Assembly: GCF_001613405.1 (NCBI RefSeq)
Contig: NZ_BDCH01000017.1
Location: 425,644-489,643, forward strand
DNA length: 64,000 nt
Direction: 5' to 3'
Origin: Nocardia crassostreae
GTDB lineage: Bacteria; Actinomycetota; Actinomycetes; Mycobacteriales; Mycobacteriaceae
The notes below the pieces were generated by a model. The model did no database searches. It was given only the letters and a program-made list of their open reading frames with translations, and was not told the origin of the DNA. The position numbers and the translations under genes were made by a program. This document shows positions 24,855-33,918 of this stretch, in pieces (position 1 is the stretch's first letter; the number at the start of each line of letters is the position of its first letter).

Positions 24855-26542
24855 GCGGTGTGCTCCTTCAGAAATGGTGCGAACGGCGGGATCTCGTCGG
24901 GATCGCACCGGAGTTCGATGAATGCCGGACCGGCTTCGATCCGGGCCTTGTCCAGGGCCGTCTCGAATTCGGCCAGCGTGGTGGCGGTCCAGGTGGGCAG
25001 GTCCGGGAAAATGGCGGCGACGCCGTCGCCGAGCTGTGCCGGGCGGAAGCGGTTGTAGGTGTAGTCGCCGGAGTAATAGAGCTGCTCCCGGGTGACGCAC
25101 ATGGCGTGGGCATTGTTGTTGAATACGACGAAGGTGATCGGGACCTGGTATTCGACCGCCGTGTGCACCTCGTGGCCGTGCATGAAATACGAACCGTCCC
25201 CGGCGATCACGACCGTGCGTCGCCTTCGCCCCAGCGCACAGCCGATGCCCGCGCCGAACGAGTAACCCATCCCGCCCATGCCGAGCGCGATGAGGAAGCG
25301 GCCGTCCTCGGGCACCGGCAGATGGTGCACCACCGCCGCGCCAGTGTTCCCGGCATCGGCGACCACATCGGTGCCCGGCTCCAGGCGGGCGGTGAGTGCG
25401 GCCACGGCCTCCCGATAGCGCACGCCCAGACCGGTCGCTGCGGGCGCGACCAGCTCCGGTATGGGCGCGTGATCCGGCTGCGCCACTAGGGATTTCGGAC
25501 TGGAGCAGCGTGCCGCGAGGTCGCGCAGGCGGTGCCGGAGCGGTCCGGGCACGCGGACGTGCGCCGCGACCAGGGGCCGTTCGTCACCCAGGTACACGAC
25601 GGCCGGGCACGCCGCCAGGGCGTCGTCCAATCCGGCGCGCGCGGTCATCGGCAGCGTCGCGCCCGCCAGCACGCACAGCGCGGCCTGCGCCACCAGGCGC
25701 GGGGCGTGCGGATGCCCCATGATTCCGACGACGCCCGCGAAACGCGGATCCCGGTTCGGGAAGACGTCTTTGGCGTCCGGGGTGACCAGTACCGACGCAT
25801 CGATCGCCGCGGCGAAGGCGGTCAGTTCGGCGCGCGCCCCGGCCCGCGCGATCTCCGGCCCGGCAATGATCACCGCGGGCCCTCGGCCGGAGGCGGTGAT
25901 GAGGTCACCGGCTTTGTCCGTCAATCCCGCTATGTGCGAACGGAACTCGCCGGTCATCCGCCGCAGCTCGCGCCGGATCCGCATCGGCGGCTCGGTCAAG
26001 GTGCTCACCGCCGCTTGAATATCCTTTGGCAGCAACAGCACCGCCGGGCCACCGGCGAGCGCGGCGTCGATCGCCCAATCCAGGGCGGCGGGAATGTCCT
26101 CGGCGCGGGTGACCTTGGCGCAGAATCGCGAAACCGTCGCGAAGATCCGCTCGGCGTCGAGCCGTTCGCCGCCACCGCTCGTGTCCTGGAACGCGCCGCG
26201 CCCTTCCAGCGCGGTGGGCGGCTGCCCGACCAGCGCCAGCACCGGCACGCGCGAGTCGTACGATTCCGCGAGCGCGGCAAGCAGATTCATGGCCCCGCCG
26301 CCGGAGGTCGCGACCACCACCCCGAGCCGACCGGTCGCCCGCGCGTATCCGTCGGCCATGGTGGCCGCCCCGAATTCGTGTTTGGCCACAATGCCGGTCA
26401 TGACCTCCGGGCGTCGCGCCACCGCGTCGTAGAGGTCCTCGATATTGGCGCCGCCCACCCCGAACAGGTGATCGGCGTGCTCCGCCAGCCGCGCCACGAT
26501 TACATCCGCGACCGTCCGGGTCACCGATCCGTGTTCGGACAT
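24851..26542 (-). CDS. Thiamine diphosphate-dependent enzyme (acetolactate synthase/decarboxylase superfamily)
   Basis: The 563-residue protein has the three-domain ThDP layout. Glu56 in VAKHEFGAATMADGYARATG is the cofactor-activating Glu, and GDGSYFMHGHEVHTAVEYQV with a downstream FNNNAH is the Mg/ThDP motif. The N-terminal FGVGGANIEDLYDAV replaces the usual GxPG. It should make or transfer an acyl anion from a 2-oxo acid. The product cannot be named; acetolactate synthase proper is unlikely because no small subunit is next to it. The ATG at 26542 has GGGAGAT upstream, and the gene is the first of the four-gene operon, close to a 24-bp palindrome. Confidence 0.8.
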   Translation of the reverse strand: MSEHGSVTRTVADVIVARLAEHADHLFGVGGANIEDLYDAVARRPEVMTGIVAKHEFGAATMADGYARATGRLGVVVATSGGGAMNLLAALAESYDSRVPVLALVGQPPTALEGRGAFQDTSGGGERLDAERIFATVSRFCAKVTRAEDIPAALDWAIDAALAGGPAVLLLPKDIQAAVSTLTEPPMRIRRELRRMTGEFRSHIAGLTDKAGDLITASGRGPAVIIAGPEIARAGARAELTAFAAAIDASVLVTPDAKDVFPNRDPRFAGVVGIMGHPHAPRLVAQAALCVLAGATLPMTARAGLDDALAACPAVVYLGDERPLVAAHVRVPGPLRHRLRDLAARCSSPKSLVAQPDHAPIPELVAPAATGLGVRYREAVAALTARLEPGTDVVADAGNTGAAVVHHLPVPEDGRFLIALGMGGMGYSFGAGIGCALGRRRRTVVIAGDGSYFMHGHEVHTAVEYQVPITFVVFNNNAHAMCVTREQLYYSGDYTYNRFRPAQLGDGVAAIFPDLPTWTATTLAEFETALDKARIEAGPAFIELRCDPDEIPPFAPFLKEHTA

Positions 26543-27005
26543 GATCTCCCATCTCGAATTGCGTTGTGCGCGATACGTCGCACACAAGGTATCTACGTTT
26601 TCACGTCCCGAGCAATGTGTCCTTGGTCACGTTCTTGCTCGAAATATGCTGATAGACAGCACACTTGGGTGCGCGAATACCCGGCCGCGAAGCTCCGGCA
26701 GGGCAGCCGTCCCGGACGCGGAACCGCCCCGACGGGCATATCGGCCGCTACCGGATCACAACCAGCGCATCCGGTAGTACGGATCGCGCGCCCGCTCGGT
26801 TCAACGCATCGAGGGCGACGGCTCACCGCCTCGCGGGCGACGGCGCTGACCTGCGGAGTTGGCCGAAATTTGCCCTAGTGTTGCCCGTATTGCAACCGCT
26901 AGCCCCCAAAATGGGTGGGGGGACGCAAAACGGTAGTTCGCCATATCCTCGGGCCATGGGGCTTTCGTGGCATTCCGCCACGCCTCGTTCGATGAAGGGG
27001 CACGG
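26543..27005. promoter_or_regulatory. Divergent promoter region of the ThDP operon and MFS gene
   Basis: This 463-bp gap has no convincing gene. Besides the palindrome at 26564-26587 it holds a GC hairpin (CCCCCA/TGGGGG arms, 26903-26921) related to the repeats near 36371, and a perfect 6-bp inverted repeat CGTGGC-ATTCC-GCCACG at 26966-26982, close to the MFS start. The open frames in this stretch lack coding character. Confidence 0.45.
26564..26587. promoter_or_regulatory. 24-bp palindromic operator candidate upstream of the ThDP gene
   Basis: The arms TTGTGCGCGA (26564-26573) and TCGCACACAA (26578-26587) are complementary at 9 of 10 positions around 4 bases. The site lies 22 bases upstream of the ThDP-enzyme ATG, where a bound repressor would block the operon. 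No regulator gene is adjacent, so the binding protein is unknown. Confidence 0.5.
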
Positions 27006-28232
27006 ATGCCACGCACGACACGGATCACCGTCATGCTGCTGTTCGCGGCATGGGTAGTCGACTACATCGACCGGACCGTGATCAATTTCGCGCTCCCGGC
27101 CATTGGTGAGGATCTCGGTCTCGACCACACGCAGCAGGGGCTGCTGGTGTCGATTTTCTTCGTGGCCTATGCGGCCATCCAGGTGCCCGCAGGGCTGCTG
27201 GCAGATCGCTACGGTGCGCTGCGCGTCGGGGTGGTCGGGCTCGTCGCCTGGTCCATATTCACCGGATTGACCGCCGTGGCCTGGTCTTTCGCGGTCCTGC
27301 TCGCCATGCGCTTCCTGTTCGGACTGGTACAGGGCGTATTCCCCGCGGCCGCCATCAAGGCGCTGGCCGAGCGCAGCGTGCCCGAGCAGCGCACCACCGC
27401 CACCGGATGGATGAACTCCTCGAACGCGGTCGGCATCCTGCTGGCCTCGGTGATCGCGGGCGTCATGCTGCCGACCATCGGGTGGCGGTGGATTTTCGGG
27501 ATCATCTCCGTATTCGGCGTCGCCGTCATCCTGGCCTGGCGCAAGTGGATGCCCGAACCGCTCACCCAGGACGTGCAGCCCGTCACCCTGGGGCTGAGCT
27601 CCGGCGAACGGCGCAGGGTGCTGTTCTCCCCCGCCATCATGGGCTTCGCCGTCATCTTCTTCGGATACGACGTGCTGGTGTGGGGCGTAACGGCGTGGAC
27701 GCCGACCTTCCTGCACGAGGAGCGCGGAATCTCCATGGCCGCCATCGCCTTCGCCGCGGTGCCGTCGACACTGGGCACGGCCGCGGGTGTGGTGCTCGGG
27801 GCGCGCATGTCGGACCGGCTGGGCGGGCGGCCGCGGGTCATCGTCGTACCGTCCATGGCCTTCTACGCCTCGATGCTGTTCATCCTGCCGCAGATCGAGT
27901 ACTTCCCGCTGTTCGTCGTGGCGGGCACGGCCATGACGCTGGTGGCGGGCCTGGCCATGATGCCCGCGTTCTCGGTGCCGCTGCGCGCCCTGCCCAGCGC
28001 GTATATCGGCGCGGCGACGGGCGTGATCATCTTCGGCGGTCAGCTGGCGGGTGCGCTCAGCCCGTTCACCTTCGGCGTGGTGGTCGATCACTACTCGTAC
28101 ACGACGGCCTTCGCGACCATGGCCGTCGGTCCGGCGCTGGCCATTGTGGCATCACTGCTGGTGCCGCAGACCGCCGAAACCTTCCGGGCCTCGGTGGCGG
28201 GCCGCAAAAGACCCCTGAGCCTGTCGCTCTGA
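27006..28232 (+). CDS. MFS transporter, anion:cation symporter-like
   Basis: The 408-residue protein has 12 hydrophobic segments. AAWVVDYIDRTVINFALPAIG in helix 1 and LLADRYGALRVG in loop 2-3 match the ACS/phthalate-permease subgroup that moves organic anions. GLVQGVFPAAAIKALAERSV and TATGWMNSSNAVG are typical helix 4-5 sequences. The ATG at 27006 is preferred over one at 26967, which adds a polar 13-residue tail. It diverges from the ThDP operon and may import a precursor or export its product. Confidence 0.8.
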   Translation: MPRTTRITVMLLFAAWVVDYIDRTVINFALPAIGEDLGLDHTQQGLLVSIFFVAYAAIQVPAGLLADRYGALRVGVVGLVAWSIFTGLTAVAWSFAVLLAMRFLFGLVQGVFPAAAIKALAERSVPEQRTTATGWMNSSNAVGILLASVIAGVMLPTIGWRWIFGIISVFGVAVILAWRKWMPEPLTQDVQPVTLGLSSGERRRVLFSPAIMGFAVIFFGYDVLVWGVTAWTPTFLHEERGISMAAIAFAAVPSTLGTAAGVVLGARMSDRLGGRPRVIVVPSMAFYASMLFILPQIEYFPLFVVAGTAMTLVAGLAMMPAFSVPLRALPSAYIGAATGVIIFGGQLAGALSPFTFGVVVDHYSYTTAFATMAVGPALAIVASLLVPQTAETFRASVAGRKRPLSLSL

Positions 28233-28238
28233 ACCGCT

Positions 28239-29483
28239 TCAGGCCGCACGCGTGGCGGCGGCGCGGCGCGCGTGACTGTCCGCCGAGCGGGTGATCGCCG
28301 GGAGCAGCAGCGAGGTCAGGGTCATGTCCACCGGCAGGCGGAACAGATCCAGGCGGTTGTGCACGAAGCCCACGGCCAGACCGGAATCCGGGTCCACCCA
28401 GCCACCGGAGCCGCCCAGGCCGATATGGCCGAAGGCATGCGGCGCGCCCAGCGCGGGGAACGGGTGATAGCCCAGGTGCCAGAAGGTGAGCCGGTTCGGG
28501 TCCGGGCTCAGACCGGTCCGGCGGTCGAGCGCGCGAACGGTATCGGCGCCGAGCAGCCGCTGCTCGCCGAAGACCCCCTCGCCCGCGATGAGCGCGTAGG
28601 TCCGGGCAATGGCATCGGCGCTGAAAACACCGGTGGCCGCGCCATTGCGGACTTCGCCGAACTCCGGGAAGGGGCCGTGCAAGGTGGCCTCGCCGCCCGC
28701 GATATGGGCGGAGCTGATCAGTTTGCCGACCACCGGAATGCGGGTAACCGCGGCGGTCAGCGGCTTGCCCAGCCGGGTACCGGTGAAATCCAGGGCCGGG
28801 CCCACCATTTCGGCCACCGCGCCACCGGCGGGCGGGCGGCCCAGGTAGAGGCCCGAAAGACCCAGCGGCTCGGCCAGTTCGATGCGGTACAGCTCGTCCA
28901 TCTCCTGACCGGTGACCGCGCGGGTCAGACCGCCCAGCAGCCAGCCGAAGGTGACCGCGTGGTACACCGGCAGGCCGCGGGTCCAGTCGGGCGTGGCCGC
29001 GGCCAGCCGCCGCTCCATGAGCGCGTGGTCGAGCACCTCGGCGGGATCCTCGAGCAACCGGCGCAGATCCGACAGTCCGGCGCGGTGCGCGAGGACATCG
29101 CGCACCGTAATGGAATGCTTTCCGCCATCGGCGAATTCAGGCCAGTACTCGGCGACCGGCGCGTCGTAGTCGAGCCAGCCGCGGTCGGCCAGGCGGTGGA
29201 TCACCATGGCGGTGATGCCCTTGGTGGTGGAGAACGTCAGGGCGGCGGTGTCGCGCTCCCAGGGGATTTCGCCCGCGGCGTCGGCGGTGCCGGTCCAGAT
29301 GTTCAGCACCGGTTCCCCGCGCAGGTAGACCGCGAGCGCACCGCCGGTGCGCACATATCGTGCGAAGAGCAGCGCGAAGGCGCGCACGGCGGGGGCGAAG
29401 GCGGGATCGGCGGAACCGCGAATCCCGGCGGGCAGGGTGACCATGGGAACCTCGTTGTCTGTCCGCGCCGCGACGGCGCTCAT
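28239..29483 (-). CDS. Beta-lactamase-fold serine esterase
   Basis: This 414-residue protein has the class C beta-lactamase/EstB active site: Ser85 and Lys88 in FSTTKGITAM, Tyr174 in LPVYHAVTFGW, and a C-terminal GHIGLGGSGGWVDP loop. Such proteins are mostly esterases. No signal peptide is visible, so it acts in the cytoplasm. Its ATG overlaps the reductase TGA as ATGA, and it is the last gene of the six-gene operon, where it would suit hydrolysis of the ester made by the Baeyer-Villiger enzyme. It is convergent with the MFS gene. Confidence 0.82.
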   Translation of the reverse strand: MSAVAARTDNEVPMVTLPAGIRGSADPAFAPAVRAFALLFARYVRTGGALAVYLRGEPVLNIWTGTADAAGEIPWERDTAALTFSTTKGITAMVIHRLADRGWLDYDAPVAEYWPEFADGGKHSITVRDVLAHRAGLSDLRRLLEDPAEVLDHALMERRLAAATPDWTRGLPVYHAVTFGWLLGGLTRAVTGQEMDELYRIELAEPLGLSGLYLGRPPAGGAVAEMVGPALDFTGTRLGKPLTAAVTRIPVVGKLISSAHIAGGEATLHGPFPEFGEVRNGAATGVFSADAIARTYALIAGEGVFGEQRLLGADTVRALDRRTGLSPDPNRLTFWHLGYHPFPALGAPHAFGHIGLGGSGGWVDPDSGLAVGFVHNRLDLFRLPVDMTLTSLLLPAITRSADSHARRAAATRAA

Positions 29484-30529
29484 TCGTCGAAGGTTATGTG
29501 CAGCTCATCGGATTCCGGCAGGGTCTGGCAGGCGAGGGTGTAGCCGCGGGCCAGCTCCTCGTCGATCAGGGCCTCGTTCAGGAGCATGCGGGTGCGGCCC
29601 TGCCGGACGCGGCAGATGCAGGTCCCGCACGCGGATTCACGGCAGACATAGGGTGCGTCGATGCCGCGATCGAGCAGGACATCGAGCAACTTCCGGCTGC
29701 GCGGCCAGGGCAGGGTGTGCGTCTCGCCATCGATCTCGACCTTCACGGTGGCGGTGTCGCCCGTCGGTCCGGCGGGGGCCGGGGCGGGTGTCGCCACGGG
29801 GGTGTGGTGCTCGAACGGGTTGTCGGTGAGCGAGCGATACTCCTCCTCGCGGATCGCGCGCCCGGGTATCCGCAATTGTGCCAGCGCTTGCTTGGTCACG
29901 GTAGCGAATCCCGCTGGGCCGCAAAGGTATACATCAAACCGACGATATGGTTTGGCGAGCGCCGCGAGGCCCCGGACGGTGGGCATACCGCGCTCGGACT
30001 CCAGCCAGTGCAGGACCGTCAGGCGGCGCGGATGACGGCGGGCGAGCTCGCGCAGCTGTGCGTCGAAGATGACCGATCGCCGGTCGCGATTGGCGTACAG
30101 CAGCGCGATCCGGCCGTTGCCGAGGACCAGCGCCGACTTGAGGATCGATATGACCGGGGTGATGCCGCTGCCCGCGGCGCACAGCAGGACATCGCGATTC
30201 CAGCTGCGCGGCACGAAATTTCCGGCCGGTTCCAGCACGGTGAGCAGGTCGCCCGCCGCGAGGTTGTCGCAGATCCAGTTGGAGGCAAAGCCTCCGGGGA
30301 TGCGCTTGACGGTGACCGTCGGGCAATCACCGCAATACGGGCTGCTGGACAGCGAATAGCAGCGCGCCACCGAACCGGTGCGCTCGCTCGGCACCCGCAG
30401 GGTCAGGTATTGGCCCGGCGCATAGGCGAATCGGGGGCCGAGGTCGTCGGGAATGTCGAAGATCAGCGAGACGGTATCGGCCGTCTCCGCGACGACCTCG
30501 CGCACCTTGATCCGATGGACGCGGGTCAT
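29480..30529 (-). CDS. KshB-like ferredoxin reductase with C-terminal 2Fe-2S domain
   Basis: In order, the 349 residues contain an FAD domain (RCYSLSS at 56-62, the R-x-Y-S flavin motif), an NAD domain (CAAGSGITPVISIL, then YLCGPAGF) and, after a Pro/Ala linker, a plant-type ferredoxin with Cys296, Cys301, Cys304 and Cys334 (CRESACGTCIC). This order matches reductases that feed electrons from NADH to oxygenases, such as KshB. Both ends overlap neighbours by ATGA. No Rieske oxygenase is in the operon, so the PF10118 proteins are the most obvious electron acceptors. Confidence 0.88.
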   Translation of the reverse strand: MTRVHRIKVREVVAETADTVSLIFDIPDDLGPRFAYAPGQYLTLRVPSERTGSVARCYSLSSSPYCGDCPTVTVKRIPGGFASNWICDNLAAGDLLTVLEPAGNFVPRSWNRDVLLCAAGSGITPVISILKSALVLGNGRIALLYANRDRRSVIFDAQLRELARRHPRRLTVLHWLESERGMPTVRGLAALAKPYRRFDVYLCGPAGFATVTKQALAQLRIPGRAIREEEYRSLTDNPFEHHTPVATPAPAPAGPTGDTATVKVEIDGETHTLPWPRSRKLLDVLLDRGIDAPYVCRESACGTCICRVRQGRTRMLLNEALIDEELARGYTLACQTLPESDELHITFDE

Positions 30530-31419
30530 CCGGACGCTCTCCTACCGAGTAGGTACTCACCCGCCGCCTGGATGCGCTCCATCGAGAGAGGTTGGTTCAT
30601 ACGGCGATTGATGCCGGGGGCGAGGCGCAGCATGAAGTAGCCCAGCCACGCCTCGGCGCGCACCGGGACGACGGCCAGGTCGTAGCGCACCGCGCGCACC
30701 ACCGCCCGCGCGACCAGATCCGGGCTCAACGGCGAGAACGGCAGCCGGGCCGCGAATTCCTGCATATCCCTGGCGATCTGCCTACCGCGCTCGACCAGAT
30801 CCGGATCCACGCCGACGGTCACGGCATGCGCGCCGATATTGGTATTGATCACGCCGGGGCAGATCGCGCTCACGCCCACGCCCTTGGGCGCCAGTTCGAG
30901 CCGCAGGCATTCGGTGAGCATCTTCACCCCGGCCTTGGACACGGAATAGGCCGACATGACCGGGGTCTGGGTGAAGGCGGCCGCGGAGGCGATGTTCACG
31001 ATATGGCCGCGGCGGCCCTGGTCGAACATCAGGCGCGCGAAGGTGCGGCAGCCGTAGACCACGCCCAGCAGGTTGACGCTGAGCTGGTACTCCCAGTCCG
31101 CCGGTTCCAGGTCCAGAAACGCGCCGCTGACCAGGATTCCGGCATTGTTGACCAGCACATCGGGCACGCCGTGGTCGGCGTGCACGTCCCGGGCGAAGGC
31201 CGTCCACGCCTCGGGATCGGTGACGTCCAGTTGCATGGCCACCGCGCGGCGGCCCGCGGCCTGAATGGTGGCGACGGTCGCCAGCGCCGCGTCCTTGTCG
31301 ATATCGGAGACCACGACCTGCGCGCCCATGCGGGCGAACCGCTGGGCGACCGCGCGGCCTATCCCGCTGCCCGCACCGGTGACCACCACCAGGCCCGGCT
31401 CGATGTCATTGAACTTCAC
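30526..31419 (-). CDS. Short-chain dehydrogenase/reductase
   Basis: The 297-residue protein has the classical SDR features: VTGAGSGIG at 14-21, NNAG at 91-94, Ser145 and the Tyr158-x3-Lys162 pair in AYSVSKAG. The Asp39 after beta-2 (VVVSDID) favours NAD(H). A C-terminal extension with LGYFMLRLAPGINRRM may bind membrane or a hydrophobic substrate. The GTG start overlaps the monooxygenase stop (GTGA) and its stop overlaps the reductase start (ATGA). In the operon it would suit oxidation of a secondary alcohol to a ketone. Confidence 0.88.
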   Translation of the reverse strand: MKFNDIEPGLVVVTGAGSGIGRAVAQRFARMGAQVVVSDIDKDAALATVATIQAAGRRAVAMQLDVTDPEAWTAFARDVHADHGVPDVLVNNAGILVSGAFLDLEPADWEYQLSVNLLGVVYGCRTFARLMFDQGRRGHIVNIASAAAFTQTPVMSAYSVSKAGVKMLTECLRLELAPKGVGVSAICPGVINTNIGAHAVTVGVDPDLVERGRQIARDMQEFAARLPFSPLSPDLVARAVVRAVRYDLAVVPVRAEAWLGYFMLRLAPGINRRMNQPLSMERIQAAGEYLLGRRASG

Positions 31420-32981
31420 GAGACCTCCTCCGGCAGCGCGGCCGGTGCGGGCATCGGCGCGCCCACGGTGTAGCGGTAGACATCGAGATCGAAATGCCGG
31501 TTCTGCCAGTACATCTCACCGTGCGTGGACGGGCGGAACGGCGAATCTCCATGGTTGTCGATGTAGTAGGTGTTGGAACCCGCGCAGACCGGCGTGAACA
31601 GGAAGTTCTTCTGCTGCCGTCGCAGGCAGGCGGCGAAGTACTCGTCGTGCGCCTGCTGCCGGATCTCGATCTCGGTGGCGCCGCGGCGATTCGCCTCGGC
31701 AATGGCCCGGCTCAGATGCGCGGCGGTGGACTCGATCATCCAGATGTAGGAGCCCAGCACGAAGCCGTAGGGGCCGGTAATGGTGAAGGCATTGGGGAAG
31801 CCCGGGACCGAAACGCCCTGGTACGACTGATAGCGGTGCTCGTCCCAGAACCGCTGCAGGTCCTTGCCCTCGCGGCCGCGCACCGGGAACGGCGGCACCG
31901 CGCCCTGCTCCCAGAGTTTGAAGCCGGTGGCGCACACGAGCACGTCGATCTCGTGTTCGCGCCCGTCCGCGGTGACCACGCCGCGTTCGGTAATTCGGTC
32001 GATGGAATCGGTGACGAGGCTGACGTCGGTGCGGTTGAAGGTCTTCAGGTAATCGTTGGACATGGACGGCCGCTTGCAGCCGAGGCCGTATTTCGGCATG
32101 AGCCGTTCGCGCAGCGCCGGGTCCGCGACCTGTCGCCGCATCCATTGCCGCACCGGGATTTCCGCCAACCGGCGACCGCCCTCGGTGAGCCAGCGCGGGC
32201 CCGCGACCATCCCGCTCATGGCCAGTTCGGTGCCGAGGTTCCCGGCCAGTCGCAGCACCGATCGGATTCGCCTGTTGCCCAGCACCTGCCGCCCGAGCGG
32301 GCCGACCGCGGTATCGCTCTTCGGAAACACCCAGATCGGGGTGCGCTGGAAGACGGTGAGATGCCTGGTCTCGTCCACGATGGCCGGAATCAGCTGCAGG
32401 GCGGTCGCACCGGTGCCGATGACGGCTACCCGCTTGTCCCGCAGCACCACATCGTGATCCCACATGGCGGTGTGCACCAGCACGCCGCCGAAGTCCTGCA
32501 AGCCCTCGATATCGGGCATCTTGGGCCGTTCGAGTCCGCCGATAGCCAGCACCACATAGCGCCCGGTGATCTCCCGCCCGCCATCGGTGGTCAAGCGCCA
32601 CAGGATGTTCCGGTCATCGAAGTCCGCGGCCACGATGGTGGTGTTCATGCGCAGCTTGTCCCGCAGCCCGTACTTGTCGACCATGCTCTCGGCGTAGTCG
32701 CGAAGTTCGTTGCCGGGCGCGAAGATCCGAGACCAGTCCCCGCGCTGCTCGTAGGAGAAGCTGTAGATTAACGACGGGATGTCGACCGCCACACCAGGAT
32801 AGGTATTGGCATGCCAGGTGCCGACCACCCGATACCATTTGTCGACGATCACGAAGTCGTGAATGCCCTTGCGCTGTAGCGCGATACCGGTGCCGATACC
32901 GCCGAATCCGGCGCCGACCACGATGACCTCGCGGTCGGCCCGGCCCCCGGCGGGCGCACCCCAGCCGACGACATTGCTCAT
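31416..32981 (-). CDS. FAD-dependent Baeyer-Villiger-type monooxygenase
   Basis: The 521-residue protein has an FAD loop (VVGAGFGGIGTG), the fingerprint-like GGVLVHTAMWD, the NADP loop VAVIGTGATALQLIP and CATGFKLW. GTWHANTYPGVAVDIPSLIYSF is the usual substrate-side FAD region of Baeyer-Villiger enzymes. It should convert a ketone to an ester or lactone using NADPH and oxygen. It is the third gene of the operon, 30 bp after the second PF10118 gene, and overlaps the SDR by GTGA. The specific ketone is unknown. Confidence 0.85.
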   Translation of the reverse strand: MSNVVGWGAPAGGRADREVIVVGAGFGGIGTGIALQRKGIHDFVIVDKWYRVVGTWHANTYPGVAVDIPSLIYSFSYEQRGDWSRIFAPGNELRDYAESMVDKYGLRDKLRMNTTIVAADFDDRNILWRLTTDGGREITGRYVVLAIGGLERPKMPDIEGLQDFGGVLVHTAMWDHDVVLRDKRVAVIGTGATALQLIPAIVDETRHLTVFQRTPIWVFPKSDTAVGPLGRQVLGNRRIRSVLRLAGNLGTELAMSGMVAGPRWLTEGGRRLAEIPVRQWMRRQVADPALRERLMPKYGLGCKRPSMSNDYLKTFNRTDVSLVTDSIDRITERGVVTADGREHEIDVLVCATGFKLWEQGAVPPFPVRGREGKDLQRFWDEHRYQSYQGVSVPGFPNAFTITGPYGFVLGSYIWMIESTAAHLSRAIAEANRRGATEIEIRQQAHDEYFAACLRRQQKNFLFTPVCAGSNTYYIDNHGDSPFRPSTHGEMYWQNRHFDLDVYRYTVGAPMPAPAALPEEVS

Positions 32982-33011
32982 GTCATTCCTCGAATCTTAT
33001 TGCCGCCGCGC

Positions 33012-33890
33012 TCAGTTGACGCGGTCGAGCAGTTCCCCATCGGCGCCGAACAGTTCCCGCCGCCAGTGCTCGAGCAGCGCGGTGGTGTCGATATCGTCGG
33101 GATGGAAGCCGGGCCGCATATACGGCCGGATCTCCTTCATCAGGCCGCGCACGATCGGCCCCCGATAGAGCCGGATGGACTGCCGCAGCACCTTGAACGG
33201 CCGCCAGCTGTGCGGATCACCGAGGATCGACGCCGCCACGCCGAGCGAGACGACGGGGATGGTCAGGGCGTAGGTGCCCGCCATAAGCACGATGCGCACC
33301 GCTTCCGAGCCGCCGGTCGCGCGGTAGACGTCGAAGGCGACGGATTTGTGCTCGAGCTCCTCGAAGGCGTGCCAGTTCAACAGGTTCCATACTTCCGGAT
33401 CACCGGGAATGGCCTGGATATCCGGATTGCCGAGCACCCGGTTCGCCAGGGTCGCGGTGTAGTGCTCCGCCAGCGCGGTGACGGCCAAGTGCACCTGCCG
33501 CGGCACCAGATTCTCGACGGTGATCAGCGCGCGTTCGCGCAGCGCGCCCGGCTCGAAGGTGAAGACCCGCACAATGGGGAAGCCCATGGCGATGAGCTGC
33601 TCGTTCAATGCGCGGTGCTGCTGACCGTGCACAGCCTCCTGGCCTATGAAACCCGCCACCCGCTTCTTCAGCACGGGATCGGTGATCTCACCGGAGAATT
33701 TGCGCACCGAGCGGATGAAGGATTCCTCGCCCGGCGGGAACGCGCCCGACAGCAGGGCGATCAGATGGGTCAGCGGAATATCGTCCTGGACGAAATGATG
33801 CGTCATGGGTTCGGGCTGGCCGAACCGGAAGCGCATGCGTCGCACCTTGGGATAGGGGGTGAGGGACTTGGCGTCCTGACCGATCGTCAT
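33012..33890 (-). CDS. PF10118-type metal-binding protein, possible diiron oxygenase (second paralogue)
   Basis: This 292-residue protein belongs to the family annotated as predicted metal-dependent hydrolase (PF10118). The conserved acidic and His residues fall in a ferritin-like pattern: Glu56 in PPGEESFIRS, Glu85-x2-His88 in GQEAVHG, Glu142 in LAEHYTA and Glu178-x2-His181 in FEELEHKSVAFDV. That is E / ExxH / E / ExxH, as in four-helix diiron oxygenases. A hydrophobic stretch VRIVLMAGTYALTIPVVSLGV follows, which suggests membrane contact. It lies 28 bp after its paralogue and 30 bp before the monooxygenase gene. The oxygenase role is inference. Confidence 0.75.
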   Translation of the reverse strand: MTIGQDAKSLTPYPKVRRMRFRFGQPEPMTHHFVQDDIPLTHLIALLSGAFPPGEESFIRSVRKFSGEITDPVLKKRVAGFIGQEAVHGQQHRALNEQLIAMGFPIVRVFTFEPGALRERALITVENLVPRQVHLAVTALAEHYTATLANRVLGNPDIQAIPGDPEVWNLLNWHAFEELEHKSVAFDVYRATGGSEAVRIVLMAGTYALTIPVVSLGVAASILGDPHSWRPFKVLRQSIRLYRGPIVRGLMKEIRPYMRPGFHPDDIDTTALLEHWRRELFGADGELLDRVN

Positions 33891-33918
33891 TGGCCGGTCC
33901 TTTCTCGATGGAGTTGTG

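Noticed and set aside
24851..26542. Assignment of the ThDP enzyme as acetolactate synthase
   Set aside because: No small regulatory subunit or ilv genes are nearby and the N-terminal loop is atypical; only the superfamily is supported.
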